64,000 nt of DNA, taken from contig OZ245783.1 of assembly GCA_965227875.1 (NCBI GenBank), positions 2,914,001 to 2,978,000 of the forward strand. Direction: 5' to 3'. Of this stretch, positions 51,212 through 59,837 are shown piece after piece. The position numbers were made by a program, and so were the translations under genes. This stretch comes from G965227875 sp965227875. Its GTDB lineage: Bacteria; Pseudomonadota; Alphaproteobacteria; Rhizobiales; JAJFHC01. The stretch's first letter is position 1. The number at the start of each line of letters is the position of its first letter. The notes beneath the pieces were generated by a model. The model had not been told where the DNA came from. It worked only from the letters and a program-made list of their open reading frames with translations, and searched no databases.

Positions 51212-54121
51212 ATGAGTGATCAGACCAAGACAGCCAACGGTCGCGACTATCGCGACACGCTTTTTCTGCCCCAGACCTCTTTTCCCATGCGCGCGGGCCT
51301 TCCCCAGCGCGAGCCTGAGATTCTCGCCCGCTGGGAGGAAATGGACATCTACCGGCGCATGCGCGAGGACGCGCGCGGCCGCGAGAAATTCATCCTTCAT
51401 GACGGCCCGCCCTATGCGAACGGCAACCTTCACCTCGGTCATGCGCTCAACAAAATCCTCAAGGACATCATCACGCGCTCCCAGCAGATGATGGGCAAGG
51501 ACTCGAACTACGTGCCGGGCTGGGACTGCCACGGCCTGCCCATCGAGTGGAAGATCGAGGAAAAGTACCGCGCTGCCGGCCGCGACAAGGACGCGGTGCC
51601 GATCAACGAATTCCGCAAGGAGTGCCGTGATTTTGCCGACCACTGGATCAATGTCCAGCGCGAGGAGTTCAAGCGCCTCGGCGTCGTCGGCGACTGGGAC
51701 AATCCCTATACGACGATGAACTTCCGGGCGGAGGCGGTGATCGCACGCGAGCTGCTCAAGTTCGCGTCCTCCGGACAGCTCTACCGCGGGTCCAAGCCGG
51801 TCATGTGGTCGGTGGTGGAGAAGACCGCCCTTGCAGAAGCCGAGATCGAATATCACGACTACACGTCCGACACGATCTGGGTGAAGTTTCCCGTGGTCAA
51901 CGGGCCCGCAGAACTTGCCGGCGCGAGCGTCGTCATCTGGACGACCACGCCGTGGACCATGCCCGGCAACCGGGCGATCTGTTACTCTCGGCGCATCTCC
52001 TACGGGCTCTACGAAGTGACCGGGTCGCCGGACGACAACTGGGCCAGGACCGGCGACCGCCTGGTCCTCGCCGATGCGCTGGCCGAGGATGTGAAACAGT
52101 CGGCCCGCATCGAGGCCTGGGAGCGCCGCGGCGACGTCGACGTGTCGGCGATCGCGTCCTGCGCGCACCCGTGGCGCGGCAGGGGTTATGACTTCGACGT
52201 GCCGCTCTTCCAGGGCGACCACGTGACGGACGAAGCCGGCACCGGCTTTGTGCATACCGCGCCGGGCCACGGTTCCGACGACTTCGAGATCTGGGTCGAG
52301 AACGAGGCGGCGCTCAAGGCGGCGGGCATCGATCACAGGATCCCGTTCACGGTCAACGCCGACGGCCAGTTCACCAAGGACGCCCCGGGCTTCGAGGGCC
52401 GCAGCGTGATCACCGACCAGGGCAAGAAGGGCGACGCAAATCAGGCCGTGATCGACGCGCTGGTCGAGGCCGGCGCTCTGATCGCCCGTGGTCGGCTCAA
52501 CCACCAGTATCCGCACTCCTGGCGGTCCAAAAAACCGGTCATCTTCCGCAACACGCCGCAATGGTTCATCTCGATGGGGGATGGCGAGGGCGAGACCAGC
52601 CTGCGGGCCAAGGCGCTCAAGGCCATCGACGAGACCCGGTTCGTGCCGCCGTCGGGCCAGCGTCGTCTGCGCTCGATGATCGAGCAGCGCCCCGACTGGG
52701 TGATTTCGCGCCAGCGCGCCTGGGGCGTTCCCATCTGCGTCTTCGTGAAACCCGACAGCGGCGAAGTGCTTGTCGACGAGGAAGTCAACGCGCGCATCGT
52801 CGAGGCTTTCGAAGCCGAAGGCGCGGACGCCTGGTTCGCCGAAGGAGCGGCCGAACGGTTCCTCGGCAACGCGCATTCATCCGAAGAGTGGCAGCAGGTC
52901 ACCGACATTCTCGATGTCTGGTTCGATTCCGGTTCGACCCATGCCTTCTGCCTGGAGGAGCGCGAGGACCTGCAGTGGCCGGCGTCGGTCTATCTCGAAG
53001 GCAGCGACCAGCATCGCGGCTGGTTCCATTCCTCGCTCCTGGAGTCCTGCGGCACCCGCGGCCGTGCGCCCTACGAAGCCGTCGTCACCCACGGTTTCCT
53101 CGTCAACGAGGACGGGCGCAAGATGTCGAAGTCGGAAGGCAATGCCGTGGCCCCGCAGAAGGTCCTCGAACAGAACGGGGCCGACATTCTCCGTCTCTGG
53201 GTCATGAGCTCCGACTATACCGAGGAGATCGGCGTCGGACCGGAGATCATCAAGACCAACGTCGATTCGTACCGCAAGCTGCGCAACACCATGCGCTTCC
53301 TGCTCGGAAACCTGCATGGTTTCGACGAGTCCGAGAAAGTCGCCCCCGAGGACATGCCCGAACTCGAACGCTACATGCTGCACCTCGTCGCCGATATCGA
53401 CCGGGTCGTGCGCAAGGGATATGACGATTTCGATTTCCGCCGCATCTTCACGCGTGTCTTCAATTTCGCCACGCTCGACCTTTCGGCCTTCTATTTCGAC
53501 ATCCGCAAGGATGCGCTCTACTGCGATCCCGCGGACAGTCTGGTTCGCCGTTCGGCGCGGACCGTGCTCGATCGTCTGTTCCACGTGTTGACGGCCTGGC
53601 TGGCGCCGGCGCTCAGCTACACCATGGAGGAGGTCTGGCAGGCCCGGTTCCAGGACGAGACGTCGTCGGTCCACCTGCAGCAGTTCCCGGACATCCCGGC
53701 CGGGTGGCACGACCCGGCCCTCGCGGATAAGTGGAAGCGCGTGCGCGAACTGCGCCGGGTTGTGACCGGTGCTCTGGAACTCGAGCGCCGGGAAAAGCGG
53801 ATCGGGTCGAGCCTCGAGGCCGCGCCGCGGGTCTATGTCACGGATTCCCGTTACGTTGACGCTCTCGACGGCATCGACCTGGCCGAGATTACCATCACGA
53901 GTCAGGCCCGTCTCGAAGAGGGCGAGGCGCCGGACGATGCCTTCACGCTGGACGAGGTGAGCGGCGTCGCTGTCGTTCCCGGCCGCGCCGAAGGGCGCAA
54001 GTGCCAGCGGTCCTGGAAGATTTCGCCCGACGTGGGCAGCGACCCGGACTACCCCGACCTGAGCCCCAGGGATGCCGAAGCCGTCCGGCAGTTCGACGCA
54101 CGCGGCGGCGCGGCCGCCTGA
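51212..54121 (+). CDS. ileS: Isoleucyl-tRNA synthetase
   Basis: A 969-residue class Ia aminoacyl-tRNA synthetase with editing domain. HIGH-type motif: PYANGNLHLGHALNK; KMSKS motif: EDGRKMSKSEGNAV; editing-domain blocks VVIWTTTPWTMPGNRAIC and TGFVHTAPGHGSDDFE. The C-terminal zinc-finger region is degenerate: RKCQRSWK and DLSPRDAEAV replace the usual CxxC pairs, leaving one cysteine of four. The last base of its stop overlaps the lspA start (TGATG), so the two are translationally coupled. Full bacterial length. Confidence 0.98.
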   Translation: MSDQTKTANGRDYRDTLFLPQTSFPMRAGLPQREPEILARWEEMDIYRRMREDARGREKFILHDGPPYANGNLHLGHALNKILKDIITRSQQMMGKDSNYVPGWDCHGLPIEWKIEEKYRAAGRDKDAVPINEFRKECRDFADHWINVQREEFKRLGVVGDWDNPYTTMNFRAEAVIARELLKFASSGQLYRGSKPVMWSVVEKTALAEAEIEYHDYTSDTIWVKFPVVNGPAELAGASVVIWTTTPWTMPGNRAICYSRRISYGLYEVTGSPDDNWARTGDRLVLADALAEDVKQSARIEAWERRGDVDVSAIASCAHPWRGRGYDFDVPLFQGDHVTDEAGTGFVHTAPGHGSDDFEIWVENEAALKAAGIDHRIPFTVNADGQFTKDAPGFEGRSVITDQGKKGDANQAVIDALVEAGALIARGRLNHQYPHSWRSKKPVIFRNTPQWFISMGDGEGETSLRAKALKAIDETRFVPPSGQRRLRSMIEQRPDWVISRQRAWGVPICVFVKPDSGEVLVDEEVNARIVEAFEAEGADAWFAEGAAERFLGNAHSSEEWQQVTDILDVWFDSGSTHAFCLEEREDLQWPASVYLEGSDQHRGWFHSSLLESCGTRGRAPYEAVVTHGFLVNEDGRKMSKSEGNAVAPQKVLEQNGADILRLWVMSSDYTEEIGVGPEIIKTNVDSYRKLRNTMRFLLGNLHGFDESEKVAPEDMPELERYMLHLVADIDRVVRKGYDDFDFRRIFTRVFNFATLDLSAFYFDIRKDALYCDPADSLVRRSARTVLDRLFHVLTAWLAPALSYTMEEVWQARFQDETSSVHLQQFPDIPAGWHDPALADKWKRVRELRRVVTGALELERREKRIGSSLEAAPRVYVTDSRYVDALDGIDLAEITITSQARLEEGEAPDDAFTLDEVSGVAVVPGRAEGRKCQRSWKISPDVGSDPDYPDLSPRDAEAVRQFDARGGAAA

Positions 54122-54630
54122 TGAACGAGGCAGCCGGGACCGTATCCCCGCGCGTCCGCTACTGGGGCAGGGGGCTCGCCATCGCGATCGTGGTGCTTCT
54201 GGCCGACCAGGTGCACAAGTGGTGGATGCTGTCCGTCTACGGAATCGCGACAAAGGGCCGCGTGACGGTCACGCCTTTCCTCGATCTTGTCCTGGTGTGG
54301 AACAAGGGCATCAGCTACGGCCTGTTCGCGCAGGAAAGCTCCGCCGGCAGGATCGGCCTGACCTCCGCCACCGCCGTGGTCATCGGTATCCTGTTCATCT
54401 GGCTGTATCGTGCGAAAAAGGTACTCGTCGCGGTGGCGTTGGGGTTCATTATCGGCGGGGCGACCGGAAATGTCATAGATCGCATCTATTTCGGCGCCGT
54501 GGCGGATTTTTTCAGTTTCCACGCATTCGGTTACTACTGGTACGTGTTTAACCTTGCCGACGTTGCCATTGTTGCCGGTGTGGCCTTGTTGTTGTATGAC
54601 TCTTTTCTGGGAGAACAGGGAACCGCCTGA
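54121..54630 (+). CDS. lspA: Lipoprotein signal peptidase (signal peptidase II)
   Basis: A 169-residue inner-membrane aspartic peptidase that cleaves the signal peptide of lipid-modified prolipoproteins at the lipobox. Four membrane segments are visible. Conserved motifs: LLADQVHKWWM, LVLVWNKGISYGLF, and the catalytic aspartates in GGATGNVIDRIYFGAVADFF and YVFNLADVAIVAG. It overlaps ileS by one base. A lipoprotein gene (DUF3035) follows downstream and would be its substrate. Confidence 0.95.
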   Translation: MNEAAGTVSPRVRYWGRGLAIAIVVLLADQVHKWWMLSVYGIATKGRVTVTPFLDLVLVWNKGISYGLFAQESSAGRIGLTSATAVVIGILFIWLYRAKKVLVAVALGFIIGGATGNVIDRIYFGAVADFFSFHAFGYYWYVFNLADVAIVAGVALLLYDSFLGEQGTA

Positions 54631-54754
54631 CGGTCCTGAAGCGTACGGAGAACGACGCGATCCGCCGCATTGCGGCCTCAATGCCATCGTAGTGCAGGCC
54701 CCGCCGGTCAAATGAAGCGGGGAGCCGTGATGGGGAAGACATTCAGCGTCAGGC

Positions 54755-55267
54755 ATGGAGTTTGAAGTCGTGAGTTGCAAGACTGTTACAGCCAGTCTCC
54801 TTCTGGTCGCCGGCCTGGTCCTGCCGGGCTGCGAAAGCGTCAACGATGCGTTTGGCCTGTCCAAGGCGAACACGCCCGACGAGACCCAGGTGACGGTCAA
54901 CCAATCGCTGGCCATCCCGCCGGATTATGCGCTGCGCCCGCCGGCGGACGGATCGAACGCCCAGGCAGCCGCCGCGGCGCCTTCGGCCGCACCGACCCAG
55001 CCCCAGAACACCTCCGCGCAATCCATCACCCCGCCGGTGACGGCCACGACGCAGGAGAACACGGGCCAGTCCGCTGCCGTCACGCCGACCGACCAGAACA
55101 CGCAGACCGCATCCGCGCAGGCCAATGGCGGCATATCTTCCACGCATCCCGACGGGACCAAGAAGACCGTCGAGGAAATCCGCCAGGAAGCCAGGCAGAA
55201 ACAGCTTGAGCGCGAACGTGCCCAGAACCCCGACTACGGGACCTGGAAAAACATCTTCAATTGGTGA
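54755..55267 (+). CDS. DUF3035 lipoprotein (BamF-like)
   Basis: A lipoprotein of up to 170 residues. The signal peptide ends in the lipobox LVLPGC, giving an acylated N-terminal cysteine at about residue 26. The conserved DUF3035 block follows: FGLSKANTPDETQVTVNQSLAIPPDYALRPP. This family is linked to the outer-membrane beta-barrel assembly (Bam) complex of alphaproteobacteria under the name BamF, from memory. The middle (60-130) is low-complexity Ala/Gln/Thr; the end NPDYGTWKNIFNW is conserved-looking. A GTG at 54770, with GGAG 9 bases upstream, may be the true start and would shorten the leader by five residues. Confidence 0.75.
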   Translation: MEFEVVSCKTVTASLLLVAGLVLPGCESVNDAFGLSKANTPDETQVTVNQSLAIPPDYALRPPADGSNAQAAAAAPSAAPTQPQNTSAQSITPPVTATTQENTGQSAAVTPTDQNTQTASAQANGGISSTHPDGTKKTVEEIRQEARQKQLERERAQNPDYGTWKNIFNW

Positions 55268-55475
55268 TCCGGTCCTTGCAAAGGACAGGACGGTGGTCGT
55301 TTGCGCGGCCGCGGGCAGGCGTGTCCGGCCGCCCCATGCGATCACGCGACCATTACCAAACTTTAAGACCGCATCCGGTCCCGACCGGTATATGATCTGT
55401 GCCAAATCGCGTCCCGGCGCGCCGTGCCGCGCGGACGCTGTTCGTTCTATCCAAGTCTGACGGAGTGTTCCGGCT

Positions 55476-56837
55476 ATGAGATCGATCCCCGCGCTTGTCC
55501 TCACCCTGTTCGTCTGGCTGCCGTTCGTGCCGAGCGCAGCGGCCTTCGAACAGAAGGTGGCTCAGGCCGTCCTCGACAACGGCATGCAGGTCGTGGTCGT
55601 TTCGGACCATCGCGCCCCCGTGGTGACGCACATGGTGTGGTACCGGGTTGGTGCCGCGGACGAGACCCCGCGGAAATCCGGTATCGCCCATTTCCTCGAG
55701 CACCTGATGTTCAAGGGCACGACGAAGATCCCGCCCGGAGAGTTCTCCAAGATCATCTCGCGCAACGGTGGCGACGACAACGCCTTCACGTCCCTCGACT
55801 ACACCGCCTATTTCCAGCGCGTGGCCAAGGACCGCCTGCCACTGGTGATGGAGCTTGAGGCGGACCGGATGACGAACCTCGTGCTGACCGATGCGGAAGT
55901 CCTGCCCGAACGCGACGTGGTCCTCGAGGAACGCCGGTCCCGCACCGAAAACAACCCCATGGCACGGCTCGGCGAGCAGATGAATGCCGCCTTCTATCTT
56001 TCCCATCCCTACGGCCAGCCCGTGATCGGGTGGCCGCACGAAATCCGCGCGCTCAACCGGCAGGATGCGCTCGAGTTCTACCGCCGGTTCTACGCACCCA
56101 ACAACGCGATCCTGATCGTCGCGGGAGATGTCACCCTCGACGACGTGCTGCCGCTGGCGAAGAAACACTTCGGCCCGATCGCGCCCAGCGAGGCGATCGG
56201 CGACCGTCTGCGCCCCCAGGAACCCGAACACCAGGCGTCCATCCGCGTGCGCCTGGAGGATCCGCGGGCCACGGCGCCCACGATGCAGCGCTCCTACATC
56301 GCGCCGAGCTATTCCACCGCCTCGCCGGGTGAAGCCGAGGCGCTCGACGTCATGGCCGAGATACTCGGCGGCGGCACAACCAGCCGTCTGTACGAAGCCC
56401 TGGTCGTCAGGCAGCGCGCGGCCGCGGTTGTGGGCTCCTATTTTTCGGGTGACGCGCTCGACAATGGCCGCATCGGCGTCTACGCGGTGGCCTCCCCGGG
56501 CAGAACGGCCGAGGACGTGGAAGCGGAACTCGACAAGGTCATCTCCACCTTCGTCGAGAAAGGCGTCACCGAAGAGGAACTCAACCGCGCCAAGAACAGC
56601 CTGATCGCCGAGGCCGTCTACGCCCAGGACAGCCAGTCCCGCATGGCCCGGATCTACGGCGTGGCGCTGACGACCGGACAGACCGTCGAGGATGTCCAGC
56701 AATGGCCGGCGCGGATCGAGGCCGTGACGGCCGAACAGGTGCGCGATGTCGCGCGCAAGTATCTCCAGATCGAACGCTCGGTGACCGGTGTGCTGCTCAA
56801 GGCGGACCGCAAGGGCGAGACGTCCGAAAAGTCATGA
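55476..56837 (+). CDS. Periplasmic M16 zinc protease, active subunit
   Basis: A 453-residue pitrilysin-family (M16) protease. Signal peptide about 1-23 (ending SAAAF). The inverted zinc motif HFLEH is at H72-E75-H76 (SGIAHFLEHLMFKGTTK), with a downstream acidic ligand in the VMELEADRMTNLV segment. The C-terminal M16 domain carries MAEILGGGTTSRLYEALV. It is coupled to a second M16 gene lacking the zinc motif; such active/inactive pairs form a heterodimeric clamshell in bacteria. The substrates are probably exported peptides. Confidence 0.93.
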   Translation: MRSIPALVLTLFVWLPFVPSAAAFEQKVAQAVLDNGMQVVVVSDHRAPVVTHMVWYRVGAADETPRKSGIAHFLEHLMFKGTTKIPPGEFSKIISRNGGDDNAFTSLDYTAYFQRVAKDRLPLVMELEADRMTNLVLTDAEVLPERDVVLEERRSRTENNPMARLGEQMNAAFYLSHPYGQPVIGWPHEIRALNRQDALEFYRRFYAPNNAILIVAGDVTLDDVLPLAKKHFGPIAPSEAIGDRLRPQEPEHQASIRVRLEDPRATAPTMQRSYIAPSYSTASPGEAEALDVMAEILGGGTTSRLYEALVVRQRAAAVVGSYFSGDALDNGRIGVYAVASPGRTAEDVEAELDKVISTFVEKGVTEEELNRAKNSLIAEAVYAQDSQSRMARIYGVALTTGQTVEDVQQWPARIEAVTAEQVRDVARKYLQIERSVTGVLLKADRKGETSEKS

Positions 56838-56848
56838 GGAACGACAAG

Positions 56849-58177
56849 ATGACCGGTTTCATGCGCAACAAGGCCCGTTCGTTCCTGATCGGCCTGGTCC
56901 TGTTGGCGGCGGGCGCCTTGCCGGCGAACGCGGCCATGAACATCCAGCAGGTCCGGTCGCCGGGCGGTATCGAGGCCTGGCTGGTCGAGGACCATTCCAT
57001 ACCCATCATCTCCATGCGCTTCGCCTTTCGCGGCGGCACGGCGCAGGATTCCGAGGACCGTCCCGGCGTGGTGAACATGCTCACGGGTCTGCTTGACGAA
57101 GGGGCCGGCGATCTGGATTCGCGGGCCTTCCAGAAGCGGCTGCAGGATCTGAACGTCCGCATGAGCTTCGACACCGGACGCGACAATTTCTTCGGCCGCT
57201 TCCAGACGCTCACGCGCAACCGCGACGAAGCCTTCGCGCTTCTGGGAAAGGCGCTGACCGAGCCGCGCTTCGACGAGGAACCGGTATCGCGCATCCGTGG
57301 CCAGCTGATCGTGGATCTCAACCGGAAGACGCAGGATCCCGGCACCGTTGCGTCGCGTGCCTGGATGAAGCTGGCCTTCGGAACCCACCCCTACAGCCGT
57401 CCCTCCGAAGGAACGCCAGAAAGCCTGGCGGCGGTCACGCGGGATGATCTCGCCGCCATGGCCGGGCGGATATTCTCCCGCGAGGGCCTTATCGTCGCCG
57501 TGGTCGGCGATATCGACGCAGCGACGCTTTCGAGACTGCTGGACGAAACCTTCGGCGGCCTTCCCGAGAAGTCCGGTGCGACGCCGGTCGAGGAAGCCGC
57601 CGTGGCGAGCGGGCCGGTGCAGCAGGTCATCGACATGAACATCCCGCAGAGCGTGATCCAGTTCGGGCACGCCGGTCTCAAGCGCGACGACCCTGATTTC
57701 GTGCCCGCTTTCGTGCTCAACCACATACTCGGCGGCGGTGGCTTCGGATCGCGGCTGACGACGGAAGTGCGCGAGAAGCGCGGGTTGACCTATTCGGTCT
57801 ACAGCTATCTCTCGCCGCTCGACAGGGCCGGCCTGTTCATGGGTGGCGCCGCCACGCGCAACGACCGCGCCGGAGAGAGCCTCAAGATCATCCGCGCCGA
57901 ACTCGAACGCATGGCAAGCGAGGGTCCGACCGCCGATGAACTCAAGGACGCCAAGACCTACCTGACCGGCTCCTATGCCCTGAGGTTCGACTCCAGCATC
58001 AAGATCGCGGGCCAGCTTCTCGGTATCCAGCTCGAAAATCTCGGGATAGACTATCCGGAGAAAAGAAACGGCCTGATCGAGGCGGTTTCGATCGAGGATA
58101 TCAAGCGCGTGGCCGCGCGCCTTCTGAAACCGGGCGAGTTGATCGTGACCATCGTCGGGCGTCCGGAAGGCGTTTGA
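56849..58177 (+). CDS. M16 peptidase-like protein, non-catalytic partner
   Basis: A 442-residue paralogue of the preceding protease. The position of HxxEH is replaced by RPGVVNMLTGLLDEGAGDL, so it cannot bind zinc. The C-terminal domain keeps FVLNHILGGGGFGSRLTTEVREKRGLTYSVYSYL, the substrate-grasping R/Y motif typical of the partner subunit. The signal peptide ends ANAAM. Start 56849 has AGGA 8 bases upstream; an ATGA-overlapping ATG at 56834 is the alternative. It forms the other half of the M16 heterodimer. Confidence 0.9.
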   Translation: MTGFMRNKARSFLIGLVLLAAGALPANAAMNIQQVRSPGGIEAWLVEDHSIPIISMRFAFRGGTAQDSEDRPGVVNMLTGLLDEGAGDLDSRAFQKRLQDLNVRMSFDTGRDNFFGRFQTLTRNRDEAFALLGKALTEPRFDEEPVSRIRGQLIVDLNRKTQDPGTVASRAWMKLAFGTHPYSRPSEGTPESLAAVTRDDLAAMAGRIFSREGLIVAVVGDIDAATLSRLLDETFGGLPEKSGATPVEEAAVASGPVQQVIDMNIPQSVIQFGHAGLKRDDPDFVPAFVLNHILGGGGFGSRLTTEVREKRGLTYSVYSYLSPLDRAGLFMGGAATRNDRAGESLKIIRAELERMASEGPTADELKDAKTYLTGSYALRFDSSIKIAGQLLGIQLENLGIDYPEKRNGLIEAVSIEDIKRVAARLLKPGELIVTIVGRPEGV

Positions 58178-58205
58178 TCCGGACGCGTTCGACGCGAGGG
58201 TGGCG

Positions 58206-58577
58206 ATGCGACCGGAGAACTTCTTCAATCTCGACGATATGACGGCGGGCACGCCACGCGAACTTGCCCCCGGCATCACGACGACGGTCTATACCGGCGA
58301 TCACGCCATGGTGTCGGTCGTCCGCTTCGAACCCAACGCCCGTGGCGTCATGCATCACCACCCGGAGGAACAGTGGGGGTTCTGCCTGGAAGGCACAGCC
58401 GTGCGCTACCAGGGCGACGACGCGGTGGATGTGGCCAGGGGCGACTTCTGGCGCACGCCCGGCGACGTTCCCCATACGATGCAGGCCGGGCCGGACGGTC
58501 TCGTGGTGCTCGACGTTTTCGCGCCGCCGCGCCGGGCCTACGAGAAACCGGGATCGGGGTTCGCTGCCGACGATTGA
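58206..58577 (+). CDS. Small cupin-domain protein
   Basis: A 123-residue single cupin. Metal-ligand motif 1 is present as GVMHHHPEEQWGFCLEG (with HxH and a Glu/Gln spacing) and motif 2 as GDFWRTPGDVPHTMQAGPDG. Start 58206 has GAGG upstream; the GTG at 58200 is less likely. Such cupins act as small metal-dependent enzymes (isomerase, dioxygenase, ureidoglycolate lyase-like) or ligand binders. It is the first gene of the cupin-M24-hyuA-hyuB set, so it probably acts on a related intermediate. Confidence 0.8.
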   Translation: MRPENFFNLDDMTAGTPRELAPGITTTVYTGDHAMVSVVRFEPNARGVMHHHPEEQWGFCLEGTAVRYQGDDAVDVARGDFWRTPGDVPHTMQAGPDGLVVLDVFAPPRRAYEKPGSGFAADD

Positions 58578-58628
58578 CATCTGTCGGCCGCCAGTCCGAT
58601 CCGGGCAGGGACGGCACACGGGGGGAAG

Positions 58629-59786
58629 ATGGCGGTTCATTTCAGCGACCAGGAATTTGCCGACCGGCTTGCCCGCTGCCGGTCGGAACTCGACGACCGG
58701 GATCTGGCGGGCATTCTGCTGTTCGCCCCGGAAAGCCACTACTACCTCACCGGCTACGATACGTTCGGCTTCGCCATGTTCCAGTGCATGGTCGTCGCGG
58801 CAGACGGCGACGTGCATCTGCTGACCCGTATGCCGGACCTGCGCCAGGCGCAGCAGACCTCGATCCTCGGCGACGACGCCATTCACGTCTGGCACGAGGT
58901 CGAGGGCGCGAACCCGGCCGACAATCTGGCCGGCCTCCTGCGCGATATGAACCTGTCCGGAGGCCTCCTGGGCATTGAGACACGCACCGCCGGGCTTACG
59001 GCCTATAACGGCGATCTCGTGCGTGCGGCCCTTGCCGGCGTCGCCGACCTTGTCGAGGCGTCAGACCTCGTGCCGGCGCTGAGGCGCCACAAGAGTCCCG
59101 CCGAAATCGGCTGCCACCGCCGTGCCGCCGAACTGAGCGACGACGCGCTCGACGAAGCCATCCGGCTCGCGCGCCCGGGCGTCTGCGAAGGCGAAATCCT
59201 TGCCGCCATGCAGGGCGCGGTCTTCCGGGGTGGCGGGGACTATGCCGGGAACGAGTTCATCATCGGGTCCGGCGAGGCGGCACTCCTGTGCCGCTACCAG
59301 TCCGGGCGGCGCCGTCTCGACGAACGCGACCAGATGACGCTCGAATGGTCCGGCGCCTACCGTCGCTATCATGCAGCCATGATGCGCACGCTGATCGTCG
59401 GCCGCGCGAACGAGACCCAGAAACGCATGCATGCCGCCGCCGTCGAGGCCCTGGAGGCCTGCGAGGCCGCGATTCGTCCGGGCGATCCCATGGGAAACGT
59501 CTTCGATGCCCATGCCCGCGTCTTCGACAGCCACGGCCTGTCCCACGCAAGGCTGCAGGCCTGCGGCTACGGCATGGGGGCCGTCTATAACCCGATCTGG
59601 GTCGACTTCCCGATGTTCTACGAGGGGAACCCGCTGCTCATGGAAACGGGAAACGTGTACTTCCTGCACATGATCCTGATGGATTCCGGTGCCGGGCTGG
59701 CCATGTGCTGGGGCCATTCGGTACTCGTCGGCGAAACGGGCGTGGAACGCCTGAGCCGGCATGCCCTCGATCTCGTCGAGCTGTGA
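58629..59786 (+). CDS. M24-fold (creatinase/aminopeptidase P-like) protein lacking metal ligands
   Basis: A 385-residue pita-bread-fold protein with a creatinase N-terminal domain (about 10-140, LLFAPESHYYLTGYDTFG) and M24 domain (about 155-380). In catalytic M24 peptidases five residues bind two metals. Here the first Asp pair region reads MTLEWSGAYRRYHAAMMRT (neither Asp in place), the His loop reads CGYGMGAVYNPIWVDFP, and the Glu positions read VYFLHMILMD and CWGHSV. All five look replaced, so a dinuclear metal site is unlikely. This resembles creatinase, a metal-free amidinohydrolase of the fold. Substrate unknown; the cupin and HyuAB neighbours suggest a cyclic ureide or guanidino compound. 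Confidence 0.75.
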   Translation: MAVHFSDQEFADRLARCRSELDDRDLAGILLFAPESHYYLTGYDTFGFAMFQCMVVAADGDVHLLTRMPDLRQAQQTSILGDDAIHVWHEVEGANPADNLAGLLRDMNLSGGLLGIETRTAGLTAYNGDLVRAALAGVADLVEASDLVPALRRHKSPAEIGCHRRAAELSDDALDEAIRLARPGVCEGEILAAMQGAVFRGGGDYAGNEFIIGSGEAALLCRYQSGRRRLDERDQMTLEWSGAYRRYHAAMMRTLIVGRANETQKRMHAAAVEALEACEAAIRPGDPMGNVFDAHARVFDSHGLSHARLQACGYGMGAVYNPIWVDFPMFYEGNPLLMETGNVYFLHMILMDSGAGLAMCWGHSVLVGETGVERLSRHALDLVEL

Positions 59787-59837
59787 CGCCATGGCCGTGA
59801 GCGGACAAGGCGCGCGCGGCCGGACGGGAGACGTCCG

